A stretch of 64,000 nucleotides of DNA, taken from Streptomyces sp. NBC_01353. Lineage in GTDB: Bacteria > Actinomycetota > Actinomycetes > Streptomycetales > Streptomycetaceae. Shown here piece by piece: positions 7,033-15,140 of the stretch; position 1 is the stretch's first letter; each line of letters starts with the position of its first letter. A model generated the notes under the pieces. The model did no database searches, was not told where the DNA came from, and saw only the letters and a list, made by a program, of their open reading frames with translations. Both the position numbers and the translations under genes were made by a program. The DNA is taken from assembly GCF_036237275.1 (NCBI RefSeq), contig NZ_CP108352.1, positions 6,510,001 to 6,574,000 on the forward strand. The letters run 5' to 3'.

Positions 7033-7689
7033 ATGCCTCGCCGCCGAAGCTATGACCAGTACTGCGCCGCCGCCCGCGCCCTCGACGCCGTCGGCGACCG
7101 CTGGACGCTGCTGATCGTCCGTGAACTCCTCGCCGGGCCGCGCCGATACACGGATCTGCACGCCGATCTCCCCGGCGTCAGCACGGACATGCTGGCCGGC
7201 CGCCTCAAGGACATGGAGGGCGCCGAACTCGTCACACGGCGACGGCTCCCGCCGCCCGCCTCGGCGTACGTGTACGAACTCACCCGCCGGGGCAGCGAGC
7301 TGCTGCCGGTCCTGCAGGCCCTGGCGGAGTGGGGCGCGCCCGCCCTGGAGGAGCCGCGGCCGACCGACGCCGTACGCGCCCACTGGTTCGCGATCCCGCT
7401 GCTTTCCGCCCTGGAGGGCGCGGTGGCGGGAGTGGTGCATGTGACCCTGGACGAGGGTGAGTTCCATATACGGGTCGGGGGCGACGGGCAGCCGCCGGAG
7501 TACGGGGACGGGCCGCCGGCCGACGCCGCCGACGTACGGCTGCGGACGGATTCCGCGACCTGCCGGGCGCTGGCGAGCGGGCAGTCGACTCTCGGCCAGG
7601 CGGTACGGGACGGTCGGGTCGAGGTGGAGGGCGACGATCGCCTCGTCGGTGAACTGCCGGCTCGGCTCGCAGCACCACCGGTGAACTGA
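7033..7689 (+). CDS. HxlR-family winged-helix regulator with C-terminal SCP2-like domain
   Basis: This is a 218-residue protein. Residues about 1-100 form the HxlR winged helix: RSYDQYCAAARALDAVGDRW, LLIVRELLAGPRRYTDL, LPGVSTDMLAGRLKDME, then a wing and dimer helix. Typical HxlR proteins end near residue 110-120; here about 100 more residues follow and resemble an SCP2/sterol-carrier-like fold, possibly a ligand pocket. ATG 7033 lies 7 bases after TAGACT (7020-7025), so the transcript should be leaderless. It faces alaA across two tandem operators, suggesting autoregulation and control of alaA. The ligand is unknown. Confidence 0.87.
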   Translation: MPRRRSYDQYCAAARALDAVGDRWTLLIVRELLAGPRRYTDLHADLPGVSTDMLAGRLKDMEGAELVTRRRLPPPASAYVYELTRRGSELLPVLQALAEWGAPALEEPRPTDAVRAHWFAIPLLSALEGAVAGVVHVTLDEGEFHIRVGGDGQPPEYGDGPPADAADVRLRTDSATCRALASGQSTLGQAVRDGRVEVEGDDRLVGELPARLAAPPVN

Positions 7690-7788
7690 TCGTCAATCCC
7701 CGTCCGAGTCATCCCCCTTACGAGTAGCGTATGGATGTTTGGCGGCCTTGAACCGAAGGGTCGCGTGGGGAAGTGGGAGGGCTGCTCC

Positions 7789-8196
7789 ATGGGGATCGAC
7801 ATCTGCACCGACCGGGGCACGCACCCCGGTCAGACCCTGGTGGCCAAGGGCACCTCCAGCGGCACGCTCCGGATCAAGCCACCCAAGGGCCGAACGGATG
7901 TCGTCTTCCGTACCGTCACCCTCGCCCCTGGCGACTCCACCGGCTGGCACCACCACCCCGGTCAGATCATCGCCGTCGTCCAGTCCGGCACGCTGACCCG
8001 CGTCCTGCACGACTGCACGGTCGAGACGGCCTCCGCCGGGGACGCGTTCGTCGAACCCGCGGGCCGCAGGAACCGGCACATCGGGCACAACTTCGGCTCC
8101 GAGCCCGTCGTGCTCCACATGACCTGCCTGCTCCCTCAGGACGCGCCGCTGTCGATAGCGGCGGAAGCCCCGGGCTGCGCGCTCCGCCTTTCCTAG
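7789..8196 (+). CDS. Small cupin-domain protein
   Basis: A single cupin beta-barrel fills the 135-residue product. Motif 1 is seen as GWHHHPGQIIAVVQSG (three adjacent His), and motif 2 as AGDAFVEPAGRRNRHIGHN, so a metal site is likely present. I chose ATG 7789 because GGGAGGG stands 7 bases before it; an in-frame ATG at 7735 directly abuts TAGCGT and would have no leader site. Small cupins of this kind range from sugar or amino-acid binding to dioxygenases, and nothing here fixes the substrate. The gene is followed after about 55 bases by the uridine-kinase-like gene. Confidence 0.8.
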   Translation: MGIDICTDRGTHPGQTLVAKGTSSGTLRIKPPKGRTDVVFRTVTLAPGDSTGWHHHPGQIIAVVQSGTLTRVLHDCTVETASAGDAFVEPAGRRNRHIGHNFGSEPVVLHMTCLLPQDAPLSIAAEAPGCALRLS

Positions 8197-8252
8197 GCCC
8201 CTGTTCATAGAATCGGTGCTCGAACCCTGACAACCGGAGCAAGGTCACGCCC

Positions 8253-8885
8253 GTGCGAGTCGAAGCGATCACCTGGGAGCGGCTGTCCGATGCCCTGGCC
8301 AGGCACGTCGACGGGCTGGCGCCCGGGGACGGCGGTCGGCTCAAGGTCGCCGTCGACGGTGCGTCCGCGGCGCCGACCGGGGAGACCGCCGAGCGGATCG
8401 CCGAGGCGCTCCGGCTGCTCGGCCGATCCGTGCTCGTCGTCGGCACCGAAGGGTTCCTGCGGCCGGCGTCACTCCGCTTCGAGTACGGGAAGCAGGACCC
8501 CGACTCGTTCTACAGCGGCTGGTACGACACCGGGGCGCTGTGGCGCGAGGTGTTCGGGCCGCTGGAGGAGGGAGGGAGCGGGCGCGTGCTGCCCGATCTC
8601 TGGGACCCGGTACGCGACCGGGCCACCCGCAGCCCGTACGTGGAACTGCCACCCGGGGGCGTACTCGTGGTGCACGGCCCGTTCCTGCTCGGGCACTGGT
8701 TCCCGTTCGACCTGACCGTCCATCTGCGGCTCTCGCCGGGCGCCCTCGCGCGCCGCGCCGAGGAGTCCTGGACCCTGCCCGCCTTCGCGCGGTACGAGAA
8801 CGAGGTCGGCCCCTCCGATGCCGCGGACGTCGTCGTCCGCACCGACGACCCGCGCCACCCGGCCTGGACAGGGCTCAAGGGCTAG
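8253..8885 (+). CDS. Uridine-kinase-like P-loop protein with a degenerate Walker A motif
   Basis: The 210-residue product starts at GTG 8253 after GGAGCAAGG; TAGAAT at 8208-8213 is a candidate -10 box. The overall order (beta strand ending VAVDGAS, helix, LVVGTEGFLRPASLRFEYG, YSGWYDTGALWREVF, then LVVHGPFLL and RRAEESW) matches the uridine kinase-like family of Streptomyces, which phosphorylates nucleosides or related small molecules. The P-loop, however, reads GASAAPTGET where GxxxxGK[ST] is expected: the invariant Lys is Glu and two residues are added. Catalytic competence is doubtful. It converges on psuK with only about 20 bases between the stops. Confidence 0.8.
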   Translation: MRVEAITWERLSDALARHVDGLAPGDGGRLKVAVDGASAAPTGETAERIAEALRLLGRSVLVVGTEGFLRPASLRFEYGKQDPDSFYSGWYDTGALWREVFGPLEEGGSGRVLPDLWDPVRDRATRSPYVELPPGGVLVVHGPFLLGHWFPFDLTVHLRLSPGALARRAEESWTLPAFARYENEVGPSDAADVVVRTDDPRHPAWTGLKG

Positions 8886-8904
8886 GGACTCAGGGACTTG
8901 GGGG

Positions 8905-9819
8905 CTAGGGGCCAGGGACACGACCTGGGGCGTCCCCCGTGGGCCGGCCGCCCACCACCGTCACCGCCTCCGCGCCCGCCCGGCATCCCGCCGCGGCCGC
9001 CGCCGTCGGGTCCGCGCCCGCGAGCCGGGCCGCCAGGAACGCCCCCGTGAACGCGTCGCCCGCTCCCGTCGAGTCCACCGCCCGCACCTCGGGCGCCGTG
9101 ACCCGGCCCGTCACCGAGCCCGCCTCCGCGACCAGCGCGCCCGCCGCGCCCAGGGTGACCACGACCAGCGGGAACGTACGGCTCAACACTTCGGCCGCCT
9201 GCGCCGGTTCGGCGCACCCCGTCAGCAGGCGGGCCTCGTCGGCATTCGGGAACAGCACCTCCGCGCCCTGCGCCGCGGTCAGGAATCGATCCACGCCGAG
9301 CCGCTCCAGGAACCCCGTGGAGGCCGGGTCGACACTCACCGGAACTCCGGCCTCCCGCGCCGCCCGCAGGGCCCGCAGCACGGTCGCGCGACTGGGTGCG
9401 GCGAAGAAGAGGTACCCGGACAGATGCAGATGGGTCACACCGTCGAGGAATGCGTCGGTCCAGTCGGTGGGGGAGAGGCGCAGCGCCGCCCCGCTGTCGG
9501 TCAGGAACGTGCGCTCGGTGCTCGCGTCGACCAGGGCGATCACCGTCGCCGTGGCGGCGTCCGCGTCCGTGACCAGCATCGGCCGCACACCGGCCACGCG
9601 CAGTGCCCTCTCGTGCCAGTCGGCCGCCTCGCTCCCGACACGGCCGAGCAGCCGCACGTCACCCCAGCCCGAACGCACCGCCCAGCAGGCCGCGTTGGCC
9701 CCGGCGCCGCCCGGCAGCGTGCGGATGGCGGCCGCGGTGTCGGTGGCGGGCGCCAGCGGGGTGCCGTGCCGGGCCACGACATCGGTGACCACGTCGCCGA
9801 CGACCAGCAGGCCGCTCAC
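8905..9819 (-). CDS. psuK: PfkB-family pseudouridine kinase
   Basis: The 304-residue ribokinase-fold protein has the PfkB N-terminal GGAGANAACWAVRSG and the C-terminal ATP/catalytic motif DSTGAGDAFTGAFL, whose second Asp is the catalytic base. Pseudouridine kinases phosphorylate pseudouridine to its 5'-phosphate, the substrate of PsuG. The neighbour fits exactly: GTG 9819 overlaps the stop codon of psuG as GTGA, so the pair is translationally coupled. The pathway recovers uracil and ribose 5-phosphate from RNA-derived pseudouridine. A general sugar kinase is the alternative, less likely given the coupling. Confidence 0.85.
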   Translation of the reverse strand: MSGLLVVGDVVTDVVARHGTPLAPATDTAAAIRTLPGGAGANAACWAVRSGWGDVRLLGRVGSEAADWHERALRVAGVRPMLVTDADAATATVIALVDASTERTFLTDSGAALRLSPTDWTDAFLDGVTHLHLSGYLFFAAPSRATVLRALRAAREAGVPVSVDPASTGFLERLGVDRFLTAAQGAEVLFPNADEARLLTGCAEPAQAAEVLSRTFPLVVVTLGAAGALVAEAGSVTGRVTAPEVRAVDSTGAGDAFTGAFLAARLAGADPTAAAAAGCRAGAEAVTVVGGRPTGDAPGRVPGP

Positions 9820-10730
9820 GCGCCGCCTTCGGCGTACGCCGTGGCGATCCGCGCCGCGAGCCGCACATTGCCCCGTACCGCCGCGAGGTTCGCCTCCAGT
9901 GAGGCGCCTTCGGTGTGCACGGTCAGATACTCCAGCAGGAAGGGCGTCACGGCCTGCCCCGAGATCCCCTTCTCCTTCGCCTCCGCGAGGCCCTGCGCGA
10001 GGATCCGGTCGTGCAACGCCGGATCCAACTGGTCCGCCACCGGCACAGGGTTGGCGACGATCAGCGCCGCGTACGGCTCGCCCAGGTCGTCCTGGGCCCG
10101 TATCACGCCCGCCACCGCCTCGGGTGTCTTCAGAGTCCAGTCGACGGGCTCTCCGGACGAGGTCAGGTAGAACCCGGGGAAGTGCTCCGTCCCGTACCCC
10201 ACCACCGTCACGCCCAGTGTCTCCAGCCGCTGCAGCGTCGCCGGGACGTCGAGGATCGACTTGACCCCCGCGCACACCACCGTCACCCCGACCCTGGACA
10301 GCAGCCGCAGGTCGGCCGACTCGTCCTGCGTCTCGCTCCACTCGCGGTGCACCCCGCCGAGCCCGCCGGTCGCGAAGACCCGTATGCCGACGGAGTCCGC
10401 CAGCCACGCCGTCGCCGAGACCGTCGTCGCACCCGTCGCCCCGGTCGCGAGCGCGGGCGCCAGGTCGCGGTGGCCCAGCTTCCGTACGGACGGATCCTCC
10501 GCGATGCGGGTCAACCCGCCCTGGTCGAGGCCGACATGGGCCGTTCCGTCGATCACGGCGATCGTGGCGGGCACGGCGCCGCCGGCCCGCACCAGCGCCT
10601 CCAGCTCCCGCGCCACGGCCAGATTGCGCGGGCGTGGCAGACCGTGGGCGATGATCGTGGACTCGAGCGCGACGACGGGACGGCCCTCGTCGAGAGCCTC
10701 CCGTACCTCTTCGGACACCTGTGTGGACAT
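9816..10730 (-). CDS. psuG: Pseudouridine-5'-phosphate glycosidase
   Basis: The 304-residue protein carries the family's signature stretches ALESTIIAHGLPRP near the N-terminus, GATTVSATAWLADSVGI, VFATGGLGGVHR and GVKSILDVPATLQRLETLGV. PsuG splits pseudouridine 5'-phosphate reversibly into uracil and ribose 5-phosphate in the cytosol; the Lys of GVKSILD matches the Schiff-base lysine known for the family. ATG 10730 was chosen at the point where homology begins (MSTQVSEEV); its ribosome site is weak. It overlaps psuK downstream and follows the propeller lipoprotein gene by 49 bases on the same strand. Confidence 0.92.
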   Translation of the reverse strand: MSTQVSEEVREALDEGRPVVALESTIIAHGLPRPRNLAVARELEALVRAGGAVPATIAVIDGTAHVGLDQGGLTRIAEDPSVRKLGHRDLAPALATGATGATTVSATAWLADSVGIRVFATGGLGGVHREWSETQDESADLRLLSRVGVTVVCAGVKSILDVPATLQRLETLGVTVVGYGTEHFPGFYLTSSGEPVDWTLKTPEAVAGVIRAQDDLGEPYAALIVANPVPVADQLDPALHDRILAQGLAEAKEKGISGQAVTPFLLEYLTVHTEGASLEANLAAVRGNVRLAARIATAYAEGGA

Positions 10731-10779
10731 GTCCCATCTCTGGCGCAACCGCGAACCACTCAAACCTCGGTGGCGACGA

Positions 10780-11934
10780 TCAGCCACAGCGCGGCAGGCC
10801 GGGCAGCCGGCGCGCGTCCACCACCTGGATCACCGGCCGGGAACCGGACGTCTTGGCGTTGCCCACGCTGTACGCCACGGCCAGCGCACCGCCCCTGGCC
10901 TGCGCGTACCCGTACGCCGGAGTGATCCGCGCGTACGAGCCGGAGTCGAGGTCCAGGGCGTAGGAGGTCTCCGGGGTGCGCCAGGTGACCAGGCGGCCGC
11001 TGATCCGCAGTTGGTCCATGCCGTCGACGGCGGGGGACGTCGTCACGACCGCCGTCGGCCGTGCGTCTCCCGTCCGCCACACCATCAGCCGCGGCTCGGC
11101 CTCGCCCTCCACCCAGGCCCAGGTCCTGCCGTCGGAGACCACGGACCGGACGTCACGGAGCGCGGCCAGGGCGTCGGGCAGCGCGGCGGCCCGCGCGCCG
11201 GTGCGGGAGACGGCGGCCAGCCGTGTCCCCGAGCCCACCGACTCGCGCCACACCAGCAGGTCGCCGGCGACGATGGGGGCGTCCATCACCCCCGTGCGCA
11301 GGGCGCGCGGCGCGCCGCCCGCGGTCGCCGCCGCGTACACGGTGGCTTTGCCGTCGCCGACTCCCTGCGCCCAGTGGACGGTGCCGTCGCGGACGACGGG
11401 CTGGGGCAGTGGGCCCGGCCGGTCCGCCCGGGCGAGCTGCCGGGACGTGCCCGTGGTGGCGTCCCAGACGTACAGGCTCCACGGGCTGTCCAGGGTCCGC
11501 CCCTCCAGGACCGCGAACGCGGCCCACCGCCGGCCGTCGAAGTCGGCCGCGAGCAGCTGGTGTTCGACGGGGTCGGCGAGGGTGAGCAGGGTGCGGGGCG
11601 CGCCGGTGCCGCGCAGCAGGGCGGCCCGGCGTTGCCCGGCGCCGGTGAGCTGGATGGCGGTCCAGCCGGGTCCGGTGTCGGTGAGCACCGCCCGCTCGCC
11701 GGCCGGTGCCCGCAGCTCGCCCGCCGCGAGAGCGGAGCTCCAGCTGGCGGGCAGCCGTACCTCGCACGCGGCGGCGAGCGCGGTCGGCCGTGGCGCCGGG
11801 GCCGACGACTCGCGGGGAGTCGGATCCGGATCGGGCCGCGCCGACGAGCATCCTGACATCAGGATGCCCGCCAGCAGCAGGGTCAGCGTCGCTCGGACGC
11901 CGACCGGGGAGAGGGTGTTACCAGACGTACCCAC
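10780..11934 (-). CDS. Secreted lipoprotein with beta-propeller-like repeats
   Basis: The product has 384 residues. A short signal peptide ends in the lipobox LMSGC (Cys at about residue 29), followed by a Pro-rich linker and then a region of repeated short beta strands with Trp and Gly-Asp turns (for example W-A-A-F-A-V-L-E-G, W-S-L-Y-V-W-D), consistent with a TolB/WD-like propeller. It should be anchored on the outer face of the membrane. The GTG start overlaps the end of the upstream C39-type peptidase gene by 17 bases in another frame, implying co-translation and a joint function. It has no catalytic motif; a substrate-binding or peptidase-docking role is inference. Confidence 0.75.
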   Translation of the reverse strand: MGTSGNTLSPVGVRATLTLLLAGILMSGCSSARPDPDPTPRESSAPAPRPTALAAACEVRLPASWSSALAAGELRAPAGERAVLTDTGPGWTAIQLTGAGQRRAALLRGTGAPRTLLTLADPVEHQLLAADFDGRRWAAFAVLEGRTLDSPWSLYVWDATTGTSRQLARADRPGPLPQPVVRDGTVHWAQGVGDGKATVYAAATAGGAPRALRTGVMDAPIVAGDLLVWRESVGSGTRLAAVSRTGARAAALPDALAALRDVRSVVSDGRTWAWVEGEAEPRLMVWRTGDARPTAVVTTSPAVDGMDQLRISGRLVTWRTPETSYALDLDSGSYARITPAYGYAQARGGALAVAYSVGNAKTSGSRPVIQVVDARRLPGLPRCG

Positions 11935-12760
11935 GGCCGCCCATGATGGTGGTGATGGTGTCGGACGAGATGTGCGCCGACTTGGGGACGGATCCCGCCC
12001 AGGAGATCACGCTCGTGCTCACTCCACCCACCGGATCCAGGTAGTTGACCTGCCCGGCGGCGGAGTCCGTGTTGTAGCCGTCGATCGAGACCCAGTGGAA
12101 TATCTCGATGTTGGGGTGGCCGACGAGATGCGGCCCGCCCGGGACCTCCCAGGCGTTGCCGGCTATCGCGTAGTCGTTGTCGGTGTTGTGCGTGATGTGC
12201 TGCTTGAAGTTGGCCTTGTCGGTGGCGGTCGGGGTGTACGGCAGCGCCTTGGGCACGTAACCGGCGCCGGGCAGGCGGTAGTTCAGTGCGTCGGCCATCG
12301 GATAGCCCGTAGGGCTGGGGACGTTGATGTTGATGCCGTACCAGGCGGTGCCGCTGGAGTTCGTCTTGAGGAGGGTCGCCGCGTCCTGCTGCGAGCGGCC
12401 CGCGACCTCGTCGGCCGCGGACTGGGTGATCACGAGGGCGGCCGGTCCGCACCAGTAGGACGTCTTCTGTGACTGGTGGAGGCCACCGGAGAGCTTGTAC
12501 CCGGCCAGCGTCGCCCGGGGGCGTACTCCGTCGTACGCTCTCGACGCCTGCGCCTGCTTGGCGGCGCCGAGTCTCTGCTGGGCGGGGGAGAGGCGCTGCG
12601 GGCCGAGGGTGTCGTACGCGGCCTTGTAGGCGGCGCCGGGGGCCACCGGGTCGGCCGCGAGGGCGGCGGGGGCGGCCACGGTGACCGCGATCAGCGCGGC
12701 GGCTGTCAGGGCGGTCGTGGTCAAGGCGGCGCTGCGGGGAAGGAAGGCTGACGCGGGCAT
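11918..12760 (-). CDS. Secreted C39-like cysteine peptidase
   Basis: The 280-residue precursor has a long Sec signal peptide (about residues 1-36, ending ALAADP). The mature part holds YWCGPAALVITQSAAD (the catalytic Cys in the WCGPAA motif of C39/papain-like folds), FHWVSIDGYN (His) and NYLDPVGG (Asp), in the right order for a papain-fold triad. ATG 12760 follows GGAGAG. The protein should act outside the cell, on an unknown protein or peptide. It opens a four-gene minus-strand unit with the propeller lipoprotein, psuG and psuK. Confidence 0.83.
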   Translation of the reverse strand: MPASAFLPRSAALTTTALTAAALIAVTVAAPAALAADPVAPGAAYKAAYDTLGPQRLSPAQQRLGAAKQAQASRAYDGVRPRATLAGYKLSGGLHQSQKTSYWCGPAALVITQSAADEVAGRSQQDAATLLKTNSSGTAWYGININVPSPTGYPMADALNYRLPGAGYVPKALPYTPTATDKANFKQHITHNTDNDYAIAGNAWEVPGGPHLVGHPNIEIFHWVSIDGYNTDSAAGQVNYLDPVGGVSTSVISWAGSVPKSAHISSDTITTIMGGRGYVW

Positions 12761-13310
12761 CGCACTCTCCTGTCGGAGGTGGGGGACGAGTCCAGGGGGA
12801 GTTTGACGCGCGCACGCCAGGCGTGACAGGGGGCTCGGCGGATTGCCCCCGACCAACATTGGGCGCACCAAAGGCGCCTCTCGTGACCAGCGGGGACATC
12901 TGTCCGCGAGCCACCCCCTGGGCCCGGTTTTCGGCCGTATGGCGCCGTGACGCCCTGTCTCGCGGAATGCGCGTATGAGCGATTTCGCCCCCGAAGGGGC
13001 CGAGGTGTCCATTCGTCACTTCTACGACGGTCTCGCGGTCGAGCACGACCTGATTACGCCGACTGGGGGCAAGCCTCGAACGTGCCTGCGGATTCGGTGT
13101 CCCGCCGCCCGGTCCGGCCGTCCGGGCCTCCTCCGTCGCGGGCCGGCCGTGCCGCGTGACCTCCCGGACGCTGCTCCCGAAGCCGTACTTCGGATTTCGT
13201 CGCCGCCGCCGAAGTCGGGGAAGTCGCCTGGTCGGAGGCGAAACGGAGTGCACTCTTCCACCTGGTCCTGGCGGCGGGACGGTCCCAAGTCCCCGCTACA
13301 GTCACCGCCC
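12761..13310. other. 550-base intergenic region without a recognised gene
   Basis: The stretch separates two divergently transcribed genes, the C39-like peptidase and a cupin. Short open frames cross it on both strands, but none has a ribosome site plus family resemblance; the best (ATG 12975, beginning MSDFAPEGAEVSIRHFYDG) runs in frame into the cupin gene without a stop and loses protein-like composition after about 40 residues. TACAGT at 13297-13302 is the likely -10 box of the cupin gene. Confidence 0.5.
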
Positions 13311-13667
13311 ATGACGACACGCGACCACCCCTCCTTCGCCGTCCACATCCCCGATGCGGAACTGGAGCCGGAGCCGCTCGACCCCGAACAGATCGTCTCG
13401 GGCAACCCCGAGGTGACCGGCAAGGTCCTCTGGGAGTCCGCCGACGGCAAGCAGGTGCGCGGCATCTGGCAGATCACCCCCGGAGTGGTGACCGACACCG
13501 AGGCCGACGAGCTCTTCGTCGTCGTCAGCGGTCGCGCCACCGTCGCCGTCGAGGGCGGCGCGACGCTGGAGATCGGGCCGGGCGACGCGTGCGTGCTGCG
13601 CGAGGGGGACCGGACCACCTGGACGGTCCACGAGACGCTGCGCAAGGCGTACCACATCAGCCTCTAG
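13311..13667 (+). CDS. Small cupin-domain protein (DUF861-like)
   Basis: The 118-residue product is one cupin barrel: VLWESADGKQVRGIWQITPG, then TDTEADELFVVVSGRATV and LEIGPGDACVLREGDRTTW. This pattern (W..G..W..TPG, then E-x-x-x-V-x-x-G) is that of the EutQ/ureidoglycolate-type DUF861 cupins. Only a Glu of the usual His/Glu metal set is evident, so metal binding is uncertain. ATG 13311 is 8 bases after TACAGT (13297-13302), consistent with a leaderless or nearly leaderless transcript. It converges on the MFS gene ending at 13764. Confidence 0.8.
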   Translation: MTTRDHPSFAVHIPDAELEPEPLDPEQIVSGNPEVTGKVLWESADGKQVRGIWQITPGVVTDTEADELFVVVSGRATVAVEGGATLEIGPGDACVLREGDRTTWTVHETLRKAYHISL

Positions 13668-13720
13668 GGGATGGGGTGTCGGAGGGCCGGTAGCCGGCGC
13701 TCGATCCCCGATCGCCGTGT

Positions 13721-13756
13721 CGGACATTGGATCCAGGAGGTTGGATCCAATATCCG
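13721..13756. repeat. 14-bp inverted repeat with TTGGATCCAA core between convergent genes
   Basis: Positions 13721-13734 (CGGACATTGGATCC) pair with 13743-13756 (GGATCCAATATCCG) with one G-T wobble and an 8-base loop. Inside lies the perfect palindrome TTGGATCCAA at 13741-13750 and a near copy at 13727-13736. The place, between two convergent stops, suits a bidirectional terminator, but there is no T-run and the core looks like a GntR-type operator. Confidence 0.55.
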
Positions 13757-13763
13757 ATGCCCA

Positions 13764-15062
13764 TCAGGCGGGCCGCCGCACCGCTCCCCGTACCGCCAGC
13801 GCCGCCATCGGCAGCAGCAGACACGCGCCCACCAGGTTCAGCCAGCCGTAGCCCGCCCGGGCGACGATCAGCCCCGCCGCAAGCCCGCCCACGCCGGCGG
13901 CGGTGTTCATGGTGAAGTCCGACAGGCCCTGGACGGCCGCCCGGGCGGCCTGCGGAACCGAGTCCGTGAGCAGGGCGGAGCCCGACACCAGGCCCGCCGA
14001 CCAGCCGAGCCCCAGCACGAACAGGCCGGCCGCCGTCTGCCCGTGGCTCGGTCCCGCCGTGCCCGCGAGCAGCGCCGCGACCGACAGCAGTCCGACCGCA
14101 AGGCCGATCACCGTGAGCCGTCCCAGTCGGTCCGACAGCCAGCCCATCACCGGGGAGAAGGCGTACATGCCGGCGATGTGCCCGCTGATGACCAGGCCGA
14201 TGAGCTGGATGCCCGCGCCGTGATGGCTCAGCGCCACCGGGGTCATCGACATGATCGAGACCATCGCGGTGTGGGACACGGCCACGGTCACCAGCGCGAG
14301 ACGGGCCCGCGAGGACTCCCGTACCGCCCGCATCCCCGCCCGGAGCGAGCGCCCCTCGGCCGCCGCCTCGTTCTCCTCCGCACCCGACAGGGCGCGGGCC
14401 GTCAGCAGCGGATCGGGGCGCAGCAGCAGCGCCACCACGACGGCGGCGACCAGGAACACCCCGGCGGCCCAGACGAACGGCCCCGCCGTCGCGGGGATGC
14501 CGACACCCGCCACGCTCTCCCCGGCCGGAGCGGCGACATTGGGCCCGAGGACCGCGCCGATCGTCGTCGCCCACACCACCGTGGAGATGGCCCGGCCCCG
14601 GCGGTCCGGTTCGGCCAGGTCCGCGGCCGCGAACCGGGCGGCGAGGTTGGCCGAGGAGCCGGCACCGAAGCCGACCAGGCCCGCGAGGAGGAGGGGGAAG
14701 TTGTCGACGACCGCTCCGAGGACCACGACCCCGGCACCCAGCGCCCCCACCAGATAGGCGAGCACGAGCCCCGGCCGCCGCCCGCGCGAACCCATGAGGG
14801 AGGCGAGGGGCATGGCGAGCAGTGCGGGACCGGCGACCGTGGCCGTCGAGGCGAGACCCGACAGTGCCTCCGTACCGCTGACCTCCTTGGCCAGGACCGC
14901 CGCGAGAGCGACGCCGATGGCGATGCCGAGTCCGCCGAGGATCTGGCTGGCGATCAGCACAGCCTGGATGCGCCGCCGGAGCGTCGGCAGTGTGGCGGCC
15001 GCGACAGGGGCGGATATCTCCGCAGCGTCGGCGGCGTCAGGGGCGCTGGGGGTGTTGGTCAC
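13764..15062 (-). CDS. MFS transporter (12-TMS type)
   Basis: This 432-residue integral membrane protein has about 12 hydrophobic segments, the MFS motif A-like loop SLMGSRGRRPG between TM2 and TM3 and its second-half echo GWLSDRLGRLT. A cytoplasmic Ala-rich stretch of about 30 residues precedes TM1 and a charged loop of about 30 residues separates the halves. The GTG start at 15062 is the first codon of the frame that leaves TM1 intact. Substrate unknown; the family exports drugs or metabolites. No regulator gene adjoins it. Confidence 0.87.
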   Translation of the reverse strand: MTNTPSAPDAADAAEISAPVAAATLPTLRRRIQAVLIASQILGGLGIAIGVALAAVLAKEVSGTEALSGLASTATVAGPALLAMPLASLMGSRGRRPGLVLAYLVGALGAGVVVLGAVVDNFPLLLAGLVGFGAGSSANLAARFAAADLAEPDRRGRAISTVVWATTIGAVLGPNVAAPAGESVAGVGIPATAGPFVWAAGVFLVAAVVVALLLRPDPLLTARALSGAEENEAAAEGRSLRAGMRAVRESSRARLALVTVAVSHTAMVSIMSMTPVALSHHGAGIQLIGLVISGHIAGMYAFSPVMGWLSDRLGRLTVIGLAVGLLSVAALLAGTAGPSHGQTAAGLFVLGLGWSAGLVSGSALLTDSVPQAARAAVQGLSDFTMNTAAGVGGLAAGLIVARAGYGWLNLVGACLLLPMAALAVRGAVRRPA

Positions 15063-15140
15063 TTACGTGAGTGTGCCAGCCATCCCGGCCGATGGGAACG
15101 CCACCCCCTGAGTACCCCCCAGGGGCACCCGGGGCAGGGC

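Noticed and set aside
12975..13310. Short plus-strand open frame beginning MSDFAPEGAEV upstream of the cupin gene.
   Set aside because: No ribosome site, runs into the cupin frame without a stop, and loses protein-like composition; the cupin has its own -10 box at 13297.
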